NCBI RefSeq assembly: GCF_025770765.1
Contig: NZ_JANZKY010000016.1
Location: forward strand, 1 to 64,000
Direction of reading: 5' to 3'
DNA: 64,000 nt
Origin: Propionivibrio soli
GTDB taxonomy: Bacteria > Pseudomonadota > Gammaproteobacteria > Burkholderiales > Rhodocyclaceae
Made by a program: the position numbers and the translations under genes. A model generated the notes under the pieces. That model was not told the DNA's origin. It did not search any database and saw only the letters and a program-made list of their open reading frames with translations. Shown here piece after piece: positions 52,532 to 64,000 of this stretch. Each line of letters opens with the position of its first letter. The first letter of the stretch is position 1.

Positions 52532-54026
52532 GGTACTCGATGAGAGCAACGATCTTGTCCTCGAACTCAACCGGCTTCGGAATACCGGTAACCGAGTAGA
52601 TCTCATCGCGGAGCTGGCGGATATCCTTCACCGGCGCCCCGCGCTTGATCAGTTCGGCCTTGAGGTCGGGCAGATTGTCGTTTACGGCGATGCCGCGTTC
52701 CGTGACGATGACGCCGACGGTTTCGCCCGGCGTAGTAATCGTCGTCACTTCGTCGCGGACGATCGGCAGACGACCGCGGATCGACGGAGCCACAACGATC
52801 GAGACCTTGGCACCGGCCGCGACGTCGCAGTGGCCGCCTGTGTTGTGCAACAGGTAGCCCATCGATTCGGTATTGACGTTGACGTTGAAGTTGACGTCGA
52901 TTTCAGTCGCGCTAAGGATCGCGCAGTCGAGGCGATCGACCACGGAACCGCAGTTGAACGGGTTGGCGTACGTGCCGGCCGTCATCTCGACGTGCTTCTG
53001 GTTGCGCCCGATCGACTCGACGGCCTTGAGGTCGAAGCATTGAACGTCGAACAAGGCCTCGAACAGGCCCTCCTCAAGCATGTCGACGAAGTAGCCGGTG
53101 ATGCCGCCGCAACCGAAGCTGCCCTTGATGTTGCCCTTGCGCATCATGTTGCGTACGTGTTCGGCCACCGCCAGCGAAATGCCGCCGGTTCCGGTCTGGA
53201 ACGAGAAGCCGGTCTTCATGTAGCCCGATGACTCGATCACCATCGCCGCGTACTTGGCAATCTGCAGGCCGATCGGATCGGTCGTAACCTTGGTCGTCGA
53301 CGACACGATTTTCTTCGGATCGCCGAGGCGCGGCACCTGACAAACGAAATCGACCACGGTTTGCGGAATGCCGACCGGCACCGCGGGGAACGGTACTAGG
53401 TTGTCGGTGACGGCGACCACCTTGTGCGCATGCTGCGCATCGACCAGCGCGTAACCCAAGCTGCCGCAGGCCGACGGGCCGTAGAAGCCGTTGAAGTTGC
53501 CGTACTCGTCGCAATACGGAGCGGCGAGGAAGGCGACGTCGACGGGCACTTCGCCGGTGATCAGGGAACGCGCGCGGCCGCCGTGCGATCGCACGATGAT
53601 CGGGCAATCGAGTTCCCCCTTCGACACGAGTTCGCCGATCGGGCCGTTGACGCCGCATTCGAAGGCCGTGATGACGCCCTTGCGAATGTAGGGAATCAAC
53701 TCCGCGTGCACGATATGCACCGAACTCGACGCGATCTTGATGTCGCGAATGCCGAGCGCATCGATCTCCTTGACCAGTTCATTCAGCAAGTAATCGCCGT
53801 TGCGCAGGCTGTGGTGCGTCGAAATCGTCATTCCGTCCTTGAGCCCCGACGCGATGATCGCATCGCGCAGGCCGCCGACGAGTTTGCTGCCGTTATGTGT
53901 GAGCCGCCGAATCGCCCGTGTCGAACGTTCCGCATGCGGCTGCAGGGACCAGGGATCGCTGTACGGGATGAGTTTCTTGCCAGCAAATGTCTCCGGGATC
54001 TCCCGTCCCACGCTATTCCGTGCCAT
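52488..54026 (-). CDS. citF: Citrate lyase alpha subunit (citrate:acetyl-ACP transferase)
   Basis: A 512-residue CoA-transferase-type subunit that moves the acetyl-ACP group onto citrate. Seen: HHSLRNGDYLLNELVKEI, SSVHIVHAELIPYIRKG and later GSFGCGGITGYFVDMLEEGLFEAL and VGVIVTERGIAVN. Length is typical. The ATG at 54026 overlaps the citE stop by 14 bases, so translation is coupled. With CitE and CitD it forms the citrate lyase complex. Confidence 0.95.
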   Translation of the reverse strand: MARNSVGREIPETFAGKKLIPYSDPWSLQPHAERSTRAIRRLTHNGSKLVGGLRDAIIASGLKDGMTISTHHSLRNGDYLLNELVKEIDALGIRDIKIASSSVHIVHAELIPYIRKGVITAFECGVNGPIGELVSKGELDCPIIVRSHGGRARSLITGEVPVDVAFLAAPYCDEYGNFNGFYGPSACGSLGYALVDAQHAHKVVAVTDNLVPFPAVPVGIPQTVVDFVCQVPRLGDPKKIVSSTTKVTTDPIGLQIAKYAAMVIESSGYMKTGFSFQTGTGGISLAVAEHVRNMMRKGNIKGSFGCGGITGYFVDMLEEGLFEALFDVQCFDLKAVESIGRNQKHVEMTAGTYANPFNCGSVVDRLDCAILSATEIDVNFNVNVNTESMGYLLHNTGGHCDVAAGAKVSIVVAPSIRGRLPIVRDEVTTITTPGETVGVIVTERGIAVNDNLPDLKAELIKRGAPVKDIRQLRDEIYSVTGIPKPVEFEDKIVALIEYRDGSIIDVVRQVKP

Positions 54027-54933
54027 TGATGTCCTCCTCGTTGATGACGATATCGACCATGCCGTGGGCACGGGCGGTGTTCAGCACGCGCGCGGCGCGC
54101 ACAACCACCGGTCGGTCGATCATCTTGCCCTTCAGTGAAATGACGCCTGTTCCCATCTCGCGCGCACGCTTGATGGCGTCCATCACCTCCAGTGCGTAAT
54201 CAACTTCCTCCTGCTTCGGCGCGAAAACCTCGTGGATGATGTCGATCTGGCGCGGGTTGATCATGCATTTGCCGGTAAAGCCGAGCTTCTTGATGAGTTC
54301 GGTTTCCTTGCGCAGCGCCTCCATGTCGTTCACATCGGCGAAGATCGAGTCGATCGCCTGAATACCGGCTGCCTTGGCGCCCCACAGCACGTTCATCCGG
54401 GCGTTGAACAATTCCTCGCCGGTCTTGGTGCGGTTGATTTCCATCGTCGCCGTGTAGTCCTCGGCGCCGAAGGCAAGGCCAATCAGGCGGTCGGACGCGC
54501 GCGCGGTTTTTGGCGCGTTGAGCACGCCTTCGGCAGTTTCGATCGAGGGCAGAATCTTGAAGTGACCGACGCGCAAACCGAGTTCTTCTTCGTATTCGGT
54601 CAACAACGTATCGAGGTGCTCGACAACCTCCGGTGTATCCGCCTTCGGCAGGCGAATACCATCCGGTTTCGCCGGCAACACGGTCTTCAGATCATCGAGA
54701 GCCCACTTGGTGTCGAGCCCGTTGATACGCACCAGGATCTCCTTGTTGCGCACCTTGTAGTTGTCGAGGAAGCGGCGCACCAGAATCCGCGCGGCGTCTT
54801 TCTCGGACAATGGCACGGCGTCTTCCAGGTCGATCTGAACGGCATCGCACTGGAACAGCGGAATGTTCTGGAGCATCGAGGGCATGTTGCCCGGCACGTA
54901 GAGCAGCGAGCGGCGCAGTTTGAAATCGGCCAT
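54013..54933 (-). CDS. citE: Citrate lyase beta subunit (citryl-ACP lyase)
   Basis: A 306-residue TIM-barrel lyase that splits citryl-ACP to oxaloacetate and acetyl-ACP. Conserved: RRSLLYVPGNMPSML, DAVQIDLEDAVPLSEKD with the acidic metal/substrate pocket, LVRINGLDT, AFGAEDYTATM and GKCMINPRQIDIIHEVF. A GAGGAATAACC site precedes the ATG, which lies 2 bases past the stop of the PPC-domain gene. The 306-residue length is normal for CitE. Confidence 0.95.
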   Translation of the reverse strand: MADFKLRRSLLYVPGNMPSMLQNIPLFQCDAVQIDLEDAVPLSEKDAARILVRRFLDNYKVRNKEILVRINGLDTKWALDDLKTVLPAKPDGIRLPKADTPEVVEHLDTLLTEYEEELGLRVGHFKILPSIETAEGVLNAPKTARASDRLIGLAFGAEDYTATMEINRTKTGEELFNARMNVLWGAKAAGIQAIDSIFADVNDMEALRKETELIKKLGFTGKCMINPRQIDIIHEVFAPKQEEVDYALEVMDAIKRAREMGTGVISLKGKMIDRPVVVRAARVLNTARAHGMVDIVINEEDINGTE

Positions 54934-54935
54934 GG

Positions 54936-55418
54936 TTATTCCTCCGCAAAGTAGATGGTTGCCGTACCGCCGCTTTGCGACTTGTGGCGTTCGACGCCTT
55001 CGACCATCAACTCGACGAGGACAATTTCGCAGGTCGCAAACACCTCGGCGTCCTCGAGCTGTCCACCGACCACGTCGCCCGATGCCTTGCCGGCGATTAT
55101 ATGCAAATGGCAATCCGGTTGGTGATCTTCCCCGGGAATGATATTTCCGGTCAGGCCGAGCAGCTCGAGCGGCCCTTCCAGTTCATGGGGCGTGAGGCGC
55201 GCGCGCGTGATCGGCAGCTTGGCGCCGCTCTTGATACCATTGATGCGCACTTTGCGGATCGAACCAAGCGCTGACAGGATGACCGCGGACTTCACGCTCT
55301 CCTTCACCACCAGCTTCTTGATGTTTTCGACCAGCGATTGGCCCGGCAGGATTTTGAGCAGGAAACGACGCCCCTGCTTGTATTCCTTGTATCTGAATGT
55401 CGTGTTCTCGTTTTCCAT
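54936..55418 (-). CDS. PPC/DUF296 domain protein within the citrate lyase operon
   Basis: A 160-residue protein made of a PPC (DUF296) domain, residues about 10-155, with SAVILSALGSIRKV and HLHIIAGKASGDVVGGQLEDA. The domain forms trimers, and in plants accompanies AT-hooks; bacterial stand-alone forms are of unknown function. It lacks an AT-hook here. It sits between citD and citE, starting on the last base of the citD stop (TAATG), so it is a co-translated member of the operon. It might stabilise the lyase complex or act in regulation; neither is shown. Confidence 0.83.
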   Translation of the reverse strand: MENENTTFRYKEYKQGRRFLLKILPGQSLVENIKKLVVKESVKSAVILSALGSIRKVRINGIKSGAKLPITRARLTPHELEGPLELLGLTGNIIPGEDHQPDCHLHIIAGKASGDVVGGQLEDAEVFATCEIVLVELMVEGVERHKSQSGGTATIYFAEE

Positions 55419-55681
55419 TACGCTCCCCCTGCCCGCTGCAACGCGGCTTCCAGACGCGCCTCAATCGCGTAATCGAGCGCCCCGCGATCGCTGATGCTTA
55501 CCTTGCCGGATTTGACGGCATTCTTGGCCAGCACTTCCTCGAGTTTGGCGCGGATCAGATGCTCAAACTGCTTCTTCACCGTCGACTCGATCTCGATCAA
55601 GAGTCGGTCGGCCGGCTCGACAGTGACCATCAGGTCACTGGACTGCATCGTGCCCGCCTGTCCTTTCTTCAGTATTTCCAT
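55418..55681 (-). CDS. citD: Citrate lyase acyl carrier protein (gamma subunit)
   Basis: An 87-residue carrier protein whose Ser14, in AGTMQSSDLMV, is the attachment site for the 2'-(5''-phosphoribosyl)-3'-dephospho-CoA group; the surrounding GT-(L/M)-x-S-x-D matches the Klebsiella protein. A strong AGGAGGTAACGT site precedes the ATG. It overlaps the PPC-domain gene by one base and follows citC by 3 bases. It carries the acetyl group between CitF and CitE. Confidence 0.94.
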   Translation of the reverse strand: MEILKKGQAGTMQSSDLMVTVEPADRLLIEIESTVKKQFEHLIRAKLEEVLAKNAVKSGKVSISDRGALDYAIEARLEAALQRAGGA

Positions 55682-55684
55682 ACG

Positions 55685-56752
55685 TTACCTCCTATTGTCA
55701 TACCGCAATGTGTTCCGAATCGGTTCCGCTTCGTCGCTCGTGAGGAAATCGAGGGTAGTTTGAGGCACGTAGTCCTTCAATTGCCCTACATCGTCGCTAA
55801 GCAATAGTTCACGCACCTTCGATGCGCTGATTACTCCCGTTGTCGCCTGTTTGCGCTCGATCTCGACGAGTTCGATCCCATACTCGGGGAGCAACCGCTT
55901 CATCGTTTCGTTGTAACCGTTCGTCAGACGGCAGTTGGGTTCCGTCCCCACGAAACGGCGCGTGATGCCGAAGTAAGGTGCAATCCGCGAAGCGAAAAGA
56001 ATGACGTCCAGTTCCATCTGGATGCGCGCCACGGGATCGTCCTTCTTGAGGAAATAGGTCGGGAACGTCGCACCGCTCACGATATAGCGCGACGTATCGA
56101 GGAGGATTACGTTCGCGAGATCGCGTACGCCCTCTTTCACCAGCCGGAAACGGACGTCGAACGGAAACACGGACCGGTCTTCGCGCACGACGAAAACGTA
56201 CAGATTCTCGACGGCCTTTGCGGCACTTTCGATGACGTAACGATGCCCGAGGGTAAACGGGTTACAGTTGACGACAATCGCGCCGTTCAGTCCTGGTTTC
56301 ACCAGAGCGCTGTTCGAGGCCAGCCAACACTTCAGGCCTTTGCCGTACTCAAGCAGGGCGACCTTTCCCTGATTGGCGAGCAAGGTGAAGTTGAGCGATT
56401 GGAACGTCATCGCATAGGCGGGCTTGGTGAATACGAATAGAGACTCGTACCCGGCTTCCAGCCCGCGGGAAACGAGTGCCGTAACAAGCTCACCGAGCAA
56501 GGAGCCGCCTTGATGCGAGGGCTCCACGGCAAGCATTTTCAGGATGTTGCCTGCCCGCGCGCCAACGGCGACGAGCGTGCCGCTCTCGTAAATGCCGAAC
56601 AGCTCGTCGTAACCTTCCTCGAAGGAAAGCTCGTTGCGCTCGATCAGTTCTCGTGCCGAAGCAACGTCGGATCGGGATACCAGCTGTGCGATCACCCTGT
56701 TCGCTTCCCTGTTTTCTTTCTCGTAATGTCGCCGGCCCGCCCTCCGCCCCAC
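55685..56752 (-). CDS. citC: Citrate lyase ligase (acetate:SH-citrate lyase ligase)
   Basis: Activates citrate lyase by acetylating the thiol of its prosthetic group using acetate and ATP. The 355-residue protein has a GNAT-like N-terminal part (LAVEPSHQGGSLLGELVTAL) and a nucleotidyltransferase C-terminal part with NCNPFTLGHRYVIE and later ISASKVRELL. The start is a GTG in a GC-rich tract without a clear ribosome site; an internal GTG at 56695 would remove 19 residues. It heads the cit operon, 69 bases after the icd stop. Confidence 0.92.
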   Translation of the reverse strand: MGRRAGRRHYEKENREANRVIAQLVSRSDVASARELIERNELSFEEGYDELFGIYESGTLVAVGARAGNILKMLAVEPSHQGGSLLGELVTALVSRGLEAGYESLFVFTKPAYAMTFQSLNFTLLANQGKVALLEYGKGLKCWLASNSALVKPGLNGAIVVNCNPFTLGHRYVIESAAKAVENLYVFVVREDRSVFPFDVRFRLVKEGVRDLANVILLDTSRYIVSGATFPTYFLKKDDPVARIQMELDVILFASRIAPYFGITRRFVGTEPNCRLTNGYNETMKRLLPEYGIELVEIERKQATTGVISASKVRELLLSDDVGQLKDYVPQTTLDFLTSDEAEPIRNTLRYDNRR

Positions 56753-56821
56753 CCCGGGAACGAGGGGGCGGCCGGAGTCCCCCTTTTAATCAAGCTCAGT
56801 TAAACAAGTACTGCCGCTGCC

Positions 56822-59693
<2,872 letters not shown>

Positions 59694-60464
59694 ATGACGG
59701 AAAAGCGGGAACTCGATAAACGCGACTGGATCGCTGGTCTCGACAAAGGCATCCGCATCATCGAAGCCTTTAACGACGCGCATCCTCGCCTAACTGCCTC
59801 GACAGCCGCCCGTCGCACCGGAATCACGCGGACGGCGGCACGCCGTTACCTGCGCACGCTGGAGCACCTCGGATACGTAGAAAGCGACGGCCAAATGTTC
59901 TGGCTAACGCCGCGTGTCCTCCGGCTCGGCTGGTCATACTTCGATTCAGCAAAACTCCCACGCGCCGTCCAGCCGTACCTGCAGCGCATCGCTGTTGCGC
60001 TCGGCGGGGCGACCTATTACGCCGTGCTCGACGAAACCGATGTCGTATTCGTGGCACGCGACGGATCGAGCCAAATACAGAATGTCGGCTTCGTACTCGG
60101 TGCCCGGGTGTCTGCCAACCTCGCCGCGGCCGGCATTGCGATGCTCGCGTACCGCCCCAAGGAAGAGGTCGACGCCTGGCTGGCCGGAAGAAAATTCGTT
60201 CCGTACACGCAGCACACGGCTACGACGGCCGACGCCGTGCGTGAGAACATCGACAATGCCCGCGTTCGTGGCTACGCGCTGCTCGAACAGCAACTAGCCC
60301 CCTCGGTGCGCGGTATTGCAGTCGCCATCCGCAAGCGCGACGGCACAATGGTTGGCTCGATCAGCGTCAGCTTGCCGATGGGCACCGAGACGTCCGAACG
60401 CGCCGTGGCCCGCTCGCTCCCTTATCTGCGCGAAGCCGAATACGCTCTGATGTCCGCTTTCTGA
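59694..60464 (+). CDS. IclR-family transcriptional regulator (PcaR/PobR-like)
   Basis: A 256-residue regulator: winged HTH (residues 12-75, with LTASTAARRTGITRTAARRYLRTLEHLGYV in part) and a C-terminal IclR ligand-binding domain (GATYYAVLDETDVVFVARDGS, NLAAAGIAMLAY, REN(I/V)DNARVRGYALLEQQL). The HTH with many Arg residues is like that of PcaR/PobR-type regulators of aromatic acid pathways; no such pathway genes are here. It is divergent from icd. The targets are unknown. Confidence 0.88.
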   Translation: MTEKRELDKRDWIAGLDKGIRIIEAFNDAHPRLTASTAARRTGITRTAARRYLRTLEHLGYVESDGQMFWLTPRVLRLGWSYFDSAKLPRAVQPYLQRIAVALGGATYYAVLDETDVVFVARDGSSQIQNVGFVLGARVSANLAAAGIAMLAYRPKEEVDAWLAGRKFVPYTQHTATTADAVRENIDNARVRGYALLEQQLAPSVRGIAVAIRKRDGTMVGSISVSLPMGTETSERAVARSLPYLREAEYALMSAF

Positions 60465-60499
60465 CGCGTGCCACGCTGCCAATGGCCCGTGTCCCTTTT

Positions 60500-60519
60500 G
60501 CATCACCGGATGGTGATGC
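60500..60519. terminator. Hairpin after the IclR-family gene
   Basis: GCATCACC and GGTGATGC form a perfect 8-bp stem with a GGAT loop, 35 bases past the IclR stop. On the minus strand it is followed by AAAA, on the plus strand by TATACG, so its terminator strength is doubtful; it could instead be an operator for the two-component genes. Confidence 0.4.
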
Positions 60520-60649
60520 TATACGCCAGGACAATGCGTGCATCATTCCGTTGTTCTACCCGCCATTCCTTCGGTACCCCCCGATCCGGCCGCCTTTACG
60601 CGAGCACCGGCCCCTTTTCGCATCCGACGCTTCCGGTTAGGATTGCCGC

Positions 60650-61372
60650 ATGGCTGAAAGAAAAATCCTCGTCGTAGATGACGACCGCCGGCTCCGCGAT
60701 CTGCTCCAACGCTATCTTGGAGAGCAAGGGTTCGCCGTCAAGACGGCTGAAGCTGCGGAGGCAATGGACAAATGGTTGGCGCGCGAGAGCTTCGACCTGA
60801 TCGTGCTTGACCTCATGCTACCCGGTGAGGATGGACTCTCGATCTGCCGCCGACTGCGAGCTGCCGAGCCGCTACAGGCAATCATCATGTTGACGGCCAA
60901 AGGCGACGAAATCGATCGCATCGTCGGGCTTGAAATGGGTGCCGACGACTATCTGCCCAAGCCATTCAATCCCCGCGAACTCGTTGCGCGCATCCAAGCC
61001 GTTTTGCGTCGGAGAGGAAGCTCGGTTCCCGGGGCACCGACATCCGAGGACAAAATCATCGTTTTTGGCGACGTCGAGGTCGACCTCGGAATTCGCACAC
61101 TAAAGCGCAAAGGGGAAATCCAGCCCTTGACGACCGGCGAGTTCGCGGTGCTCAAAGCACTGCTCGAACACCCGCGTCAGCCGCTCTCGCGCGACCGGCT
61201 GATGACTCTGGCGCGGGGACGCGAGCAAGGGCCCTTCGACCGCGCCATCGACGTCCAGGTATCCCGGTTGCGCAAGCTCGTCGAACCCGAGCCATCGACC
61301 CCCCGCTACCTGCAAACCGTCTGGGGCTTCGGCTACGTCTTCATCCCCGACGGTCAGGTACAGACAAAGTAA
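60650..61372 (+). CDS. ompR: OmpR-family response regulator
   Basis: A 240-residue regulator: receiver (DDD at 10-12, phospho-acceptor Asp54 in LIVLDLMLPG, the Lys of LPKPFNPREL) and winged-helix DNA-binding domain (FGDVEVDLGIRTLKRKGE, LTTGEFAVLKALLEHPRQPLSRDRLMTLARGRE, IDVQVSRLRKLVE, QTVWGFGYVFIPDG). It closely resembles OmpR. The kinase gene starts 29 bases later. Homologous OmpR/EnvZ pairs in Betaproteobacteria respond to envelope or osmotic signals; the local targets are not visible. Confidence 0.9.
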   Translation: MAERKILVVDDDRRLRDLLQRYLGEQGFAVKTAEAAEAMDKWLARESFDLIVLDLMLPGEDGLSICRRLRAAEPLQAIIMLTAKGDEIDRIVGLEMGADDYLPKPFNPRELVARIQAVLRRRGSSVPGAPTSEDKIIVFGDVEVDLGIRTLKRKGEIQPLTTGEFAVLKALLEHPRQPLSRDRLMTLARGREQGPFDRAIDVQVSRLRKLVEPEPSTPRYLQTVWGFGYVFIPDGQVQTK

Positions 61373-61401
61373 GACTGGCCCGTCAAACGATTGCTCAAAA
61401 C

Positions 61402-62730
61402 TTGTTCGTGATCTCCCTGCGCAGATTCGTCCCGAGGACTTTGCTGCTGCGGGCATTTTTGCTCCTCAGTCTGCTTCTCCTGATTTCGGTGGCTACATGG
61501 CTCACCTTGTTCAGCCTCGCGGAACAAGAACCGCGCGCACGCCAGGTGGGCGAACTGGCAGCAAGTGTGGTCAACCTCACGCACGCCGCGCTCGTCAATG
61601 CGCAGCCCGCAAAGCGTCTCAACCTGTTGCGCGATTTGGCGGAGAGCGAGGGGGTCCATATTTATCCCGCCGAGCAGGACGATGATGTGGACTCGCTGCC
61701 GGACACGTTCTTCTTCCGCATCGTGGCCGAAACCATCCGCGACCTCCTCGGTCCCGATACGCGGGTGGTTGGCACGGTGAACGGCCAATCAGGCATCTGG
61801 ACGAGCTTTTCGATCGGCAACACCGCCGACGACGACTATTGGCTCATGCTCCCCGGCGAACGGGCGGAGACCGCTTTCCCCTGGCAATGGCTCGCCTGGG
61901 CGGCCGCCTCCCTGGCCCTGACGCTCGCTGTCGCCTGGGTGATCGTGTCGCATATCACGCGCCCTTTGCGCCGGCTCGTCGGCGCGGCACGCGAAGTCGG
62001 CCAAGGACGGCACCCCAAGCCGGTTCCCGAGGAAGGCGCGGCGGAATTATGCGAACTCGCCGAGGCCTTCAATCGCATGTCGGACAGCCTGCAGCGCATC
62101 GACGCAGAACGTGCCGAAGTCCTCGCCGGCATCTCGCACGATCTGCGCACCCCGCTCGCGCGATTGCGGCTGGAACTCGAACTGGCCATTTCGGACGACG
62201 ACGCCCGCGAAGGAATCGCGCAAGACATCGAGCAGATGGACGCCATCATCCGGCAGTTCCTCATCTACGCGCGCGGCGAAGGCAAGGAGGCGCCGGAACG
62301 GCTTGACGTGAATGCGCTGATTACGCAGGTGGCAAGCGCGCAGGAACGAAGTGGTCAGCATCCCCAGCTTAACCTCGGGAAACTGCCGCCCGCGTCGGTG
62401 CACCGTCAGGCTCTGACACGCGCGGTCACCAACCTGATGGAAAACGCGCGGAAATACGGCGATGGAGAAATCCGGGTCGAAACGCGCCACGAGCAGGGCG
62501 ACATTCTGATCGACGTACTCGATCGGGGTCCCGGGATTCCGGAGGACGAAGTCGAACGCTTGAAGCGACCGTTCACCCGACTTGAAAACGCGCGCTCGAA
62601 CGCGAGTGGAACGGGTCTGGGGCTGGCGATCGTCGAACGGATAGCCCGCCTACATGGCGGCCGGCTGGAATTGCTCAATCGGGAAGGCGGCGGACTCATC
62701 GCACGCCTGCGTTTTCCTCGCCGTCCGTAG
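61402..62730 (+). CDS. EnvZ-like sensor histidine kinase
   Basis: A 442-residue membrane kinase: helix 1 (about residues 12-35, LLLRAFLLLSLLLLISVATWL), a periplasmic domain to 155, helix 2 (WLAWAAASLALTLAVAWVIVSHI), HAMP linker (PLRRLVGAAREVGQG), H-box with His246 in GISHDLRTPLARL, then N-box NLMENARKYGDGE and G-boxes DRGPGIPEDE and GTGLGLAIV. The periplasmic loop is not similar to anything I recognise. Start is TTG at 61402 or GTG at 61408; both lack a strong ribosome site. It partners the OmpR-type regulator. Confidence 0.88.
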   Translation: MFVISLRRFVPRTLLLRAFLLLSLLLLISVATWLTLFSLAEQEPRARQVGELAASVVNLTHAALVNAQPAKRLNLLRDLAESEGVHIYPAEQDDDVDSLPDTFFFRIVAETIRDLLGPDTRVVGTVNGQSGIWTSFSIGNTADDDYWLMLPGERAETAFPWQWLAWAAASLALTLAVAWVIVSHITRPLRRLVGAAREVGQGRHPKPVPEEGAAELCELAEAFNRMSDSLQRIDAERAEVLAGISHDLRTPLARLRLELELAISDDDAREGIAQDIEQMDAIIRQFLIYARGEGKEAPERLDVNALITQVASAQERSGQHPQLNLGKLPPASVHRQALTRAVTNLMENARKYGDGEIRVETRHEQGDILIDVLDRGPGIPEDEVERLKRPFTRLENARSNASGTGLGLAIVERIARLHGGRLELLNREGGGLIARLRFPRRP

Positions 62731-62745
62731 AGATAGCCTAAGCGC

Positions 62746-62780
62746 AAAAAAAAATCCGCCGACCGAAACGGCCGACGGAT
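62746..62780 (-). terminator. Rho-independent terminator for ppdK
   Basis: On the minus strand an 11-bp stem (ATCCGTCGGCC with GGTCGGCGGAT, two G-U pairs) with a GTTTC loop is followed by nine T residues. It lies downstream of the ppdK stop and is the main terminator there. Confidence 0.85.
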
Positions 62781-62794
62781 CTGCTGCCCCACAA

Positions 62795-62824
62795 CGTCCA
62801 GCGCCTATCAGATGGCACTGGACG
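62795..62824 (-). terminator. Second hairpin just after the ppdK stop
   Basis: CGTCCAGTGCC and GGCGCTGGACG (minus strand) make an 11-bp stem with one G-U pair and an 8-base loop. It begins 11 bases beyond the stop codon and lacks a T-run. It may protect the mRNA 3' end or assist the terminator at 62746. Confidence 0.6.
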
Positions 62825-62834
62825 CCTTATTTGC

Positions 62835-64000
62835 TTACTTGTTGCTGATCGCTGCTTGCGCCGCCGCCAGACGCGCGATCGGCACACGGAACGGCGAGCA
62901 GCTCACGTAGTCGAGACCGACGCGATGGAAGAAATCGATCGACGCCGGGTCGCCGCCATGTTCGCCGCAGACACCGAGCTTGATGTTCGCACGCACCGAG
63001 CGGCCCTTCTGGGCAGCCATCTGTACCAACTGGCCGACGCCCTTCTGGTCGATCGACTGGAACGGGTCCTGCTCGTACATGCCGTCCTTCAGATACACCG
63101 GCAGGAACTTGCCAATGTCATCACGCGAGAAGCCGAGGGTCATCTGCGTCAGGTCGTTGGTACCGAACGAGAAGAACTCGGCCTGCTTGCCGATGCTGTC
63201 GGCGACGAGTGCGCCGCGCGGAGTTTCGATCATCGTGCCGACCATGAAGTCGATCGTCGCCTTACGCTCGGCAAATACCGCTTCCGCTGTACTCCGGATC
63301 ACTTTTGCCTGGGCGTTGAATTCGCGCACCGTACCGACGAGCGGGATCATGATCTCGACCTTCGGGTTGATACCCTGGGCCTTGCAGTTGAGCGCGGCTT
63401 CGATAATTGCGCGAGCCTGCATTTCGGTGATTTCCGGATAGGTGATACCGAGGCGGCAGCCACGGTGTCCCATCATCGGATTGGCTTCGTGCAGATCATC
63501 GACGCGATTCTTGATCTCCTCGTACGAGAGGCCCATTTCCTTGGCCATCTCGCGCTGGTTGGTCTCATCATGCGGCAGGAATTCATGCAACGGCGGATCA
63601 AGCAGGCGAATGGTGACGGGCAGCCCGTCCATCGCCTTGAAGATGCCTTCGAAGTCGCCACGCTGCATCGGCAGCAGCTTGGCGAGCGCCTTGCGGCGCC
63701 CTGCTTCGTCTTGAGCAAGGATCATTTCGCGTACCGACTTGATCCGATCGCCCTCGAAGAACATGTGTTCGGTCCGGCAGAGGCCGATGCCCACGGCGCC
63801 GAAATTGCGTGCGACGCGCGCATCTTCAGGCGTATCCGCATTGGCGCGAACAGCGAGGCGCTTGTAACGCTCGGCGAGTTCCATCAGCTTGCCGAAGTCG
63901 CCCGAGAGATCCGCGTCCTTGGTCGGAACCTGGCCTTCGTAGACCTGTCCCGTCGACCCGTCGAGTGAAACCCAGTCGCCTTCCTTGTAGACCTTGCCGC
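62835..64000 (-). CDS. ppdK: Pyruvate, phosphate dikinase, C-terminal part (runs off the window)
   Basis: The open frame continues past 64000, so this is the last 388 codons of a roughly 880-residue enzyme. It interconverts pyruvate, ATP and phosphate with PEP, AMP and PPi. Seen: the end of the phosphohistidine swivel domain ([20 protein letters not shown]), then the PEP/pyruvate TIM barrel with [61 protein letters not shown] and the catalytic Cys motif [10 protein letters not shown]. The PEP synthase family shares this barrel but the wording here is PPDK. It matters in this window because pyruvate taken up by the CstA carriers would feed it for gluconeogenesis. Confidence 0.93.
   Translation of the reverse strand, partial: GKVYKEGDWVSLDGSTGQVYEGQVPTKDADLSGDFGKLMELAERYKRLAVRANADTPEDARVARNFGAVGIGLCRTEHMFFEGDRIKSVREMILAQDEAGRRKALAKLLPMQRGDFEGIFKAMDGLPVTIRLLDPPLHEFLPHDETNQREMAKEMGLSYEEIKNRVDDLHEANPMMGHRGCRLGITYPEITEMQARAIIEAALNCKAQGINPKVEIMIPLVGTVREFNAQAKVIRSTAEAVFAERKATIDFMVGTMIETPRGALVADSIGKQAEFFSFGTNDLTQMTLGFSRDDIGKFLPVYLKDGMYEQDPFQSIDQKGVGQLVQMAAQKGRSVRANIKLGVCGEHGGDPASIDFFHRVGLDYVSCSPFRVPIARLAAAQAAISNK

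Overview
The window looks like chromosome from a Gram-negative betaproteobacterium, most likely of the Rhodocyclales. The evidence is the high GC content, Proteobacteria-type ribosome sites, and the block ygfZ | mltG-tmk-holB-pilZ-tatD, an order familiar from that group. No rRNA, tRNA, CRISPR array or complete mobile element was seen. The gene content suggests a facultative or anaerobic, organic-acid-consuming lifestyle: an [FeFe] hydrogenase with its maturases, citrate lyase with its activating enzymes, phosphotransacetylase, pyruvate phosphate dikinase and two CstA/BtsT-type carriers. The species cannot be fixed from this sequence.

Layout. 1-7.6 kb: the tail of an unidentified gene, a degenerate HD-GYP protein, zwf, pta, a beta-CASP metallo-beta-lactamase nuclease and a small orphan gene. 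7.6-16.7 kb (minus strand): a tightly coupled six-gene hydrogenase operon in the order NuoF/GltD-like electron-transfer fusion, hydA, hydG, aspA, hydF, hydE, with a candidate sigma-54 promoter and an upstream dyad. 17-26.8 kb: VIT-type metal transporter, exonuclease with a UvrC-like tail, ankyrin protein, tatD-pilZ-holB-tmk-mltG, ygfZ, L,D-transpeptidase, tadA and a PilZ/STAS protein. 27-31.3 kb: a zinc-type ABC transporter and an NhaD-like antiporter. 31.4-34 kb: a small regulator, a VTT membrane protein and a CsgG-like lipoprotein.

34-43.8 kb: a pyruvate-type sensing and uptake locus. It holds cstA1-yjiX-yjiA, a BtsS/BtsR-like LytS/LytTR two-component system, an orphan LivK-type binding protein and a second cstA. 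Upstream of cstA1, the binding-protein gene and cstA2 there is in each case a triple direct repeat of RCCGYT-type 9-mers spaced exactly 20 bp start to start. This is the clearest unexplained structure in the window and reads as the operator set of the local LytTR regulator.

44-59 kb: a tricarboxylate locus. A LysR regulator diverges from prpF-like isomerase, tctC, tctB, tctA and a ModA-like binding protein. Facing it on the minus strand are citC, citD, a PPC/DUF296 protein, citE, citF, citX and citG, the full citrate lyase set, preceded by monomeric isocitrate dehydrogenase. Together these would import tricarboxylates, isomerise them and cleave citrate to acetate and oxaloacetate. 59-64 kb: an IclR regulator, an OmpR/EnvZ-type pair and the 3' part of ppdK, which runs off the window.
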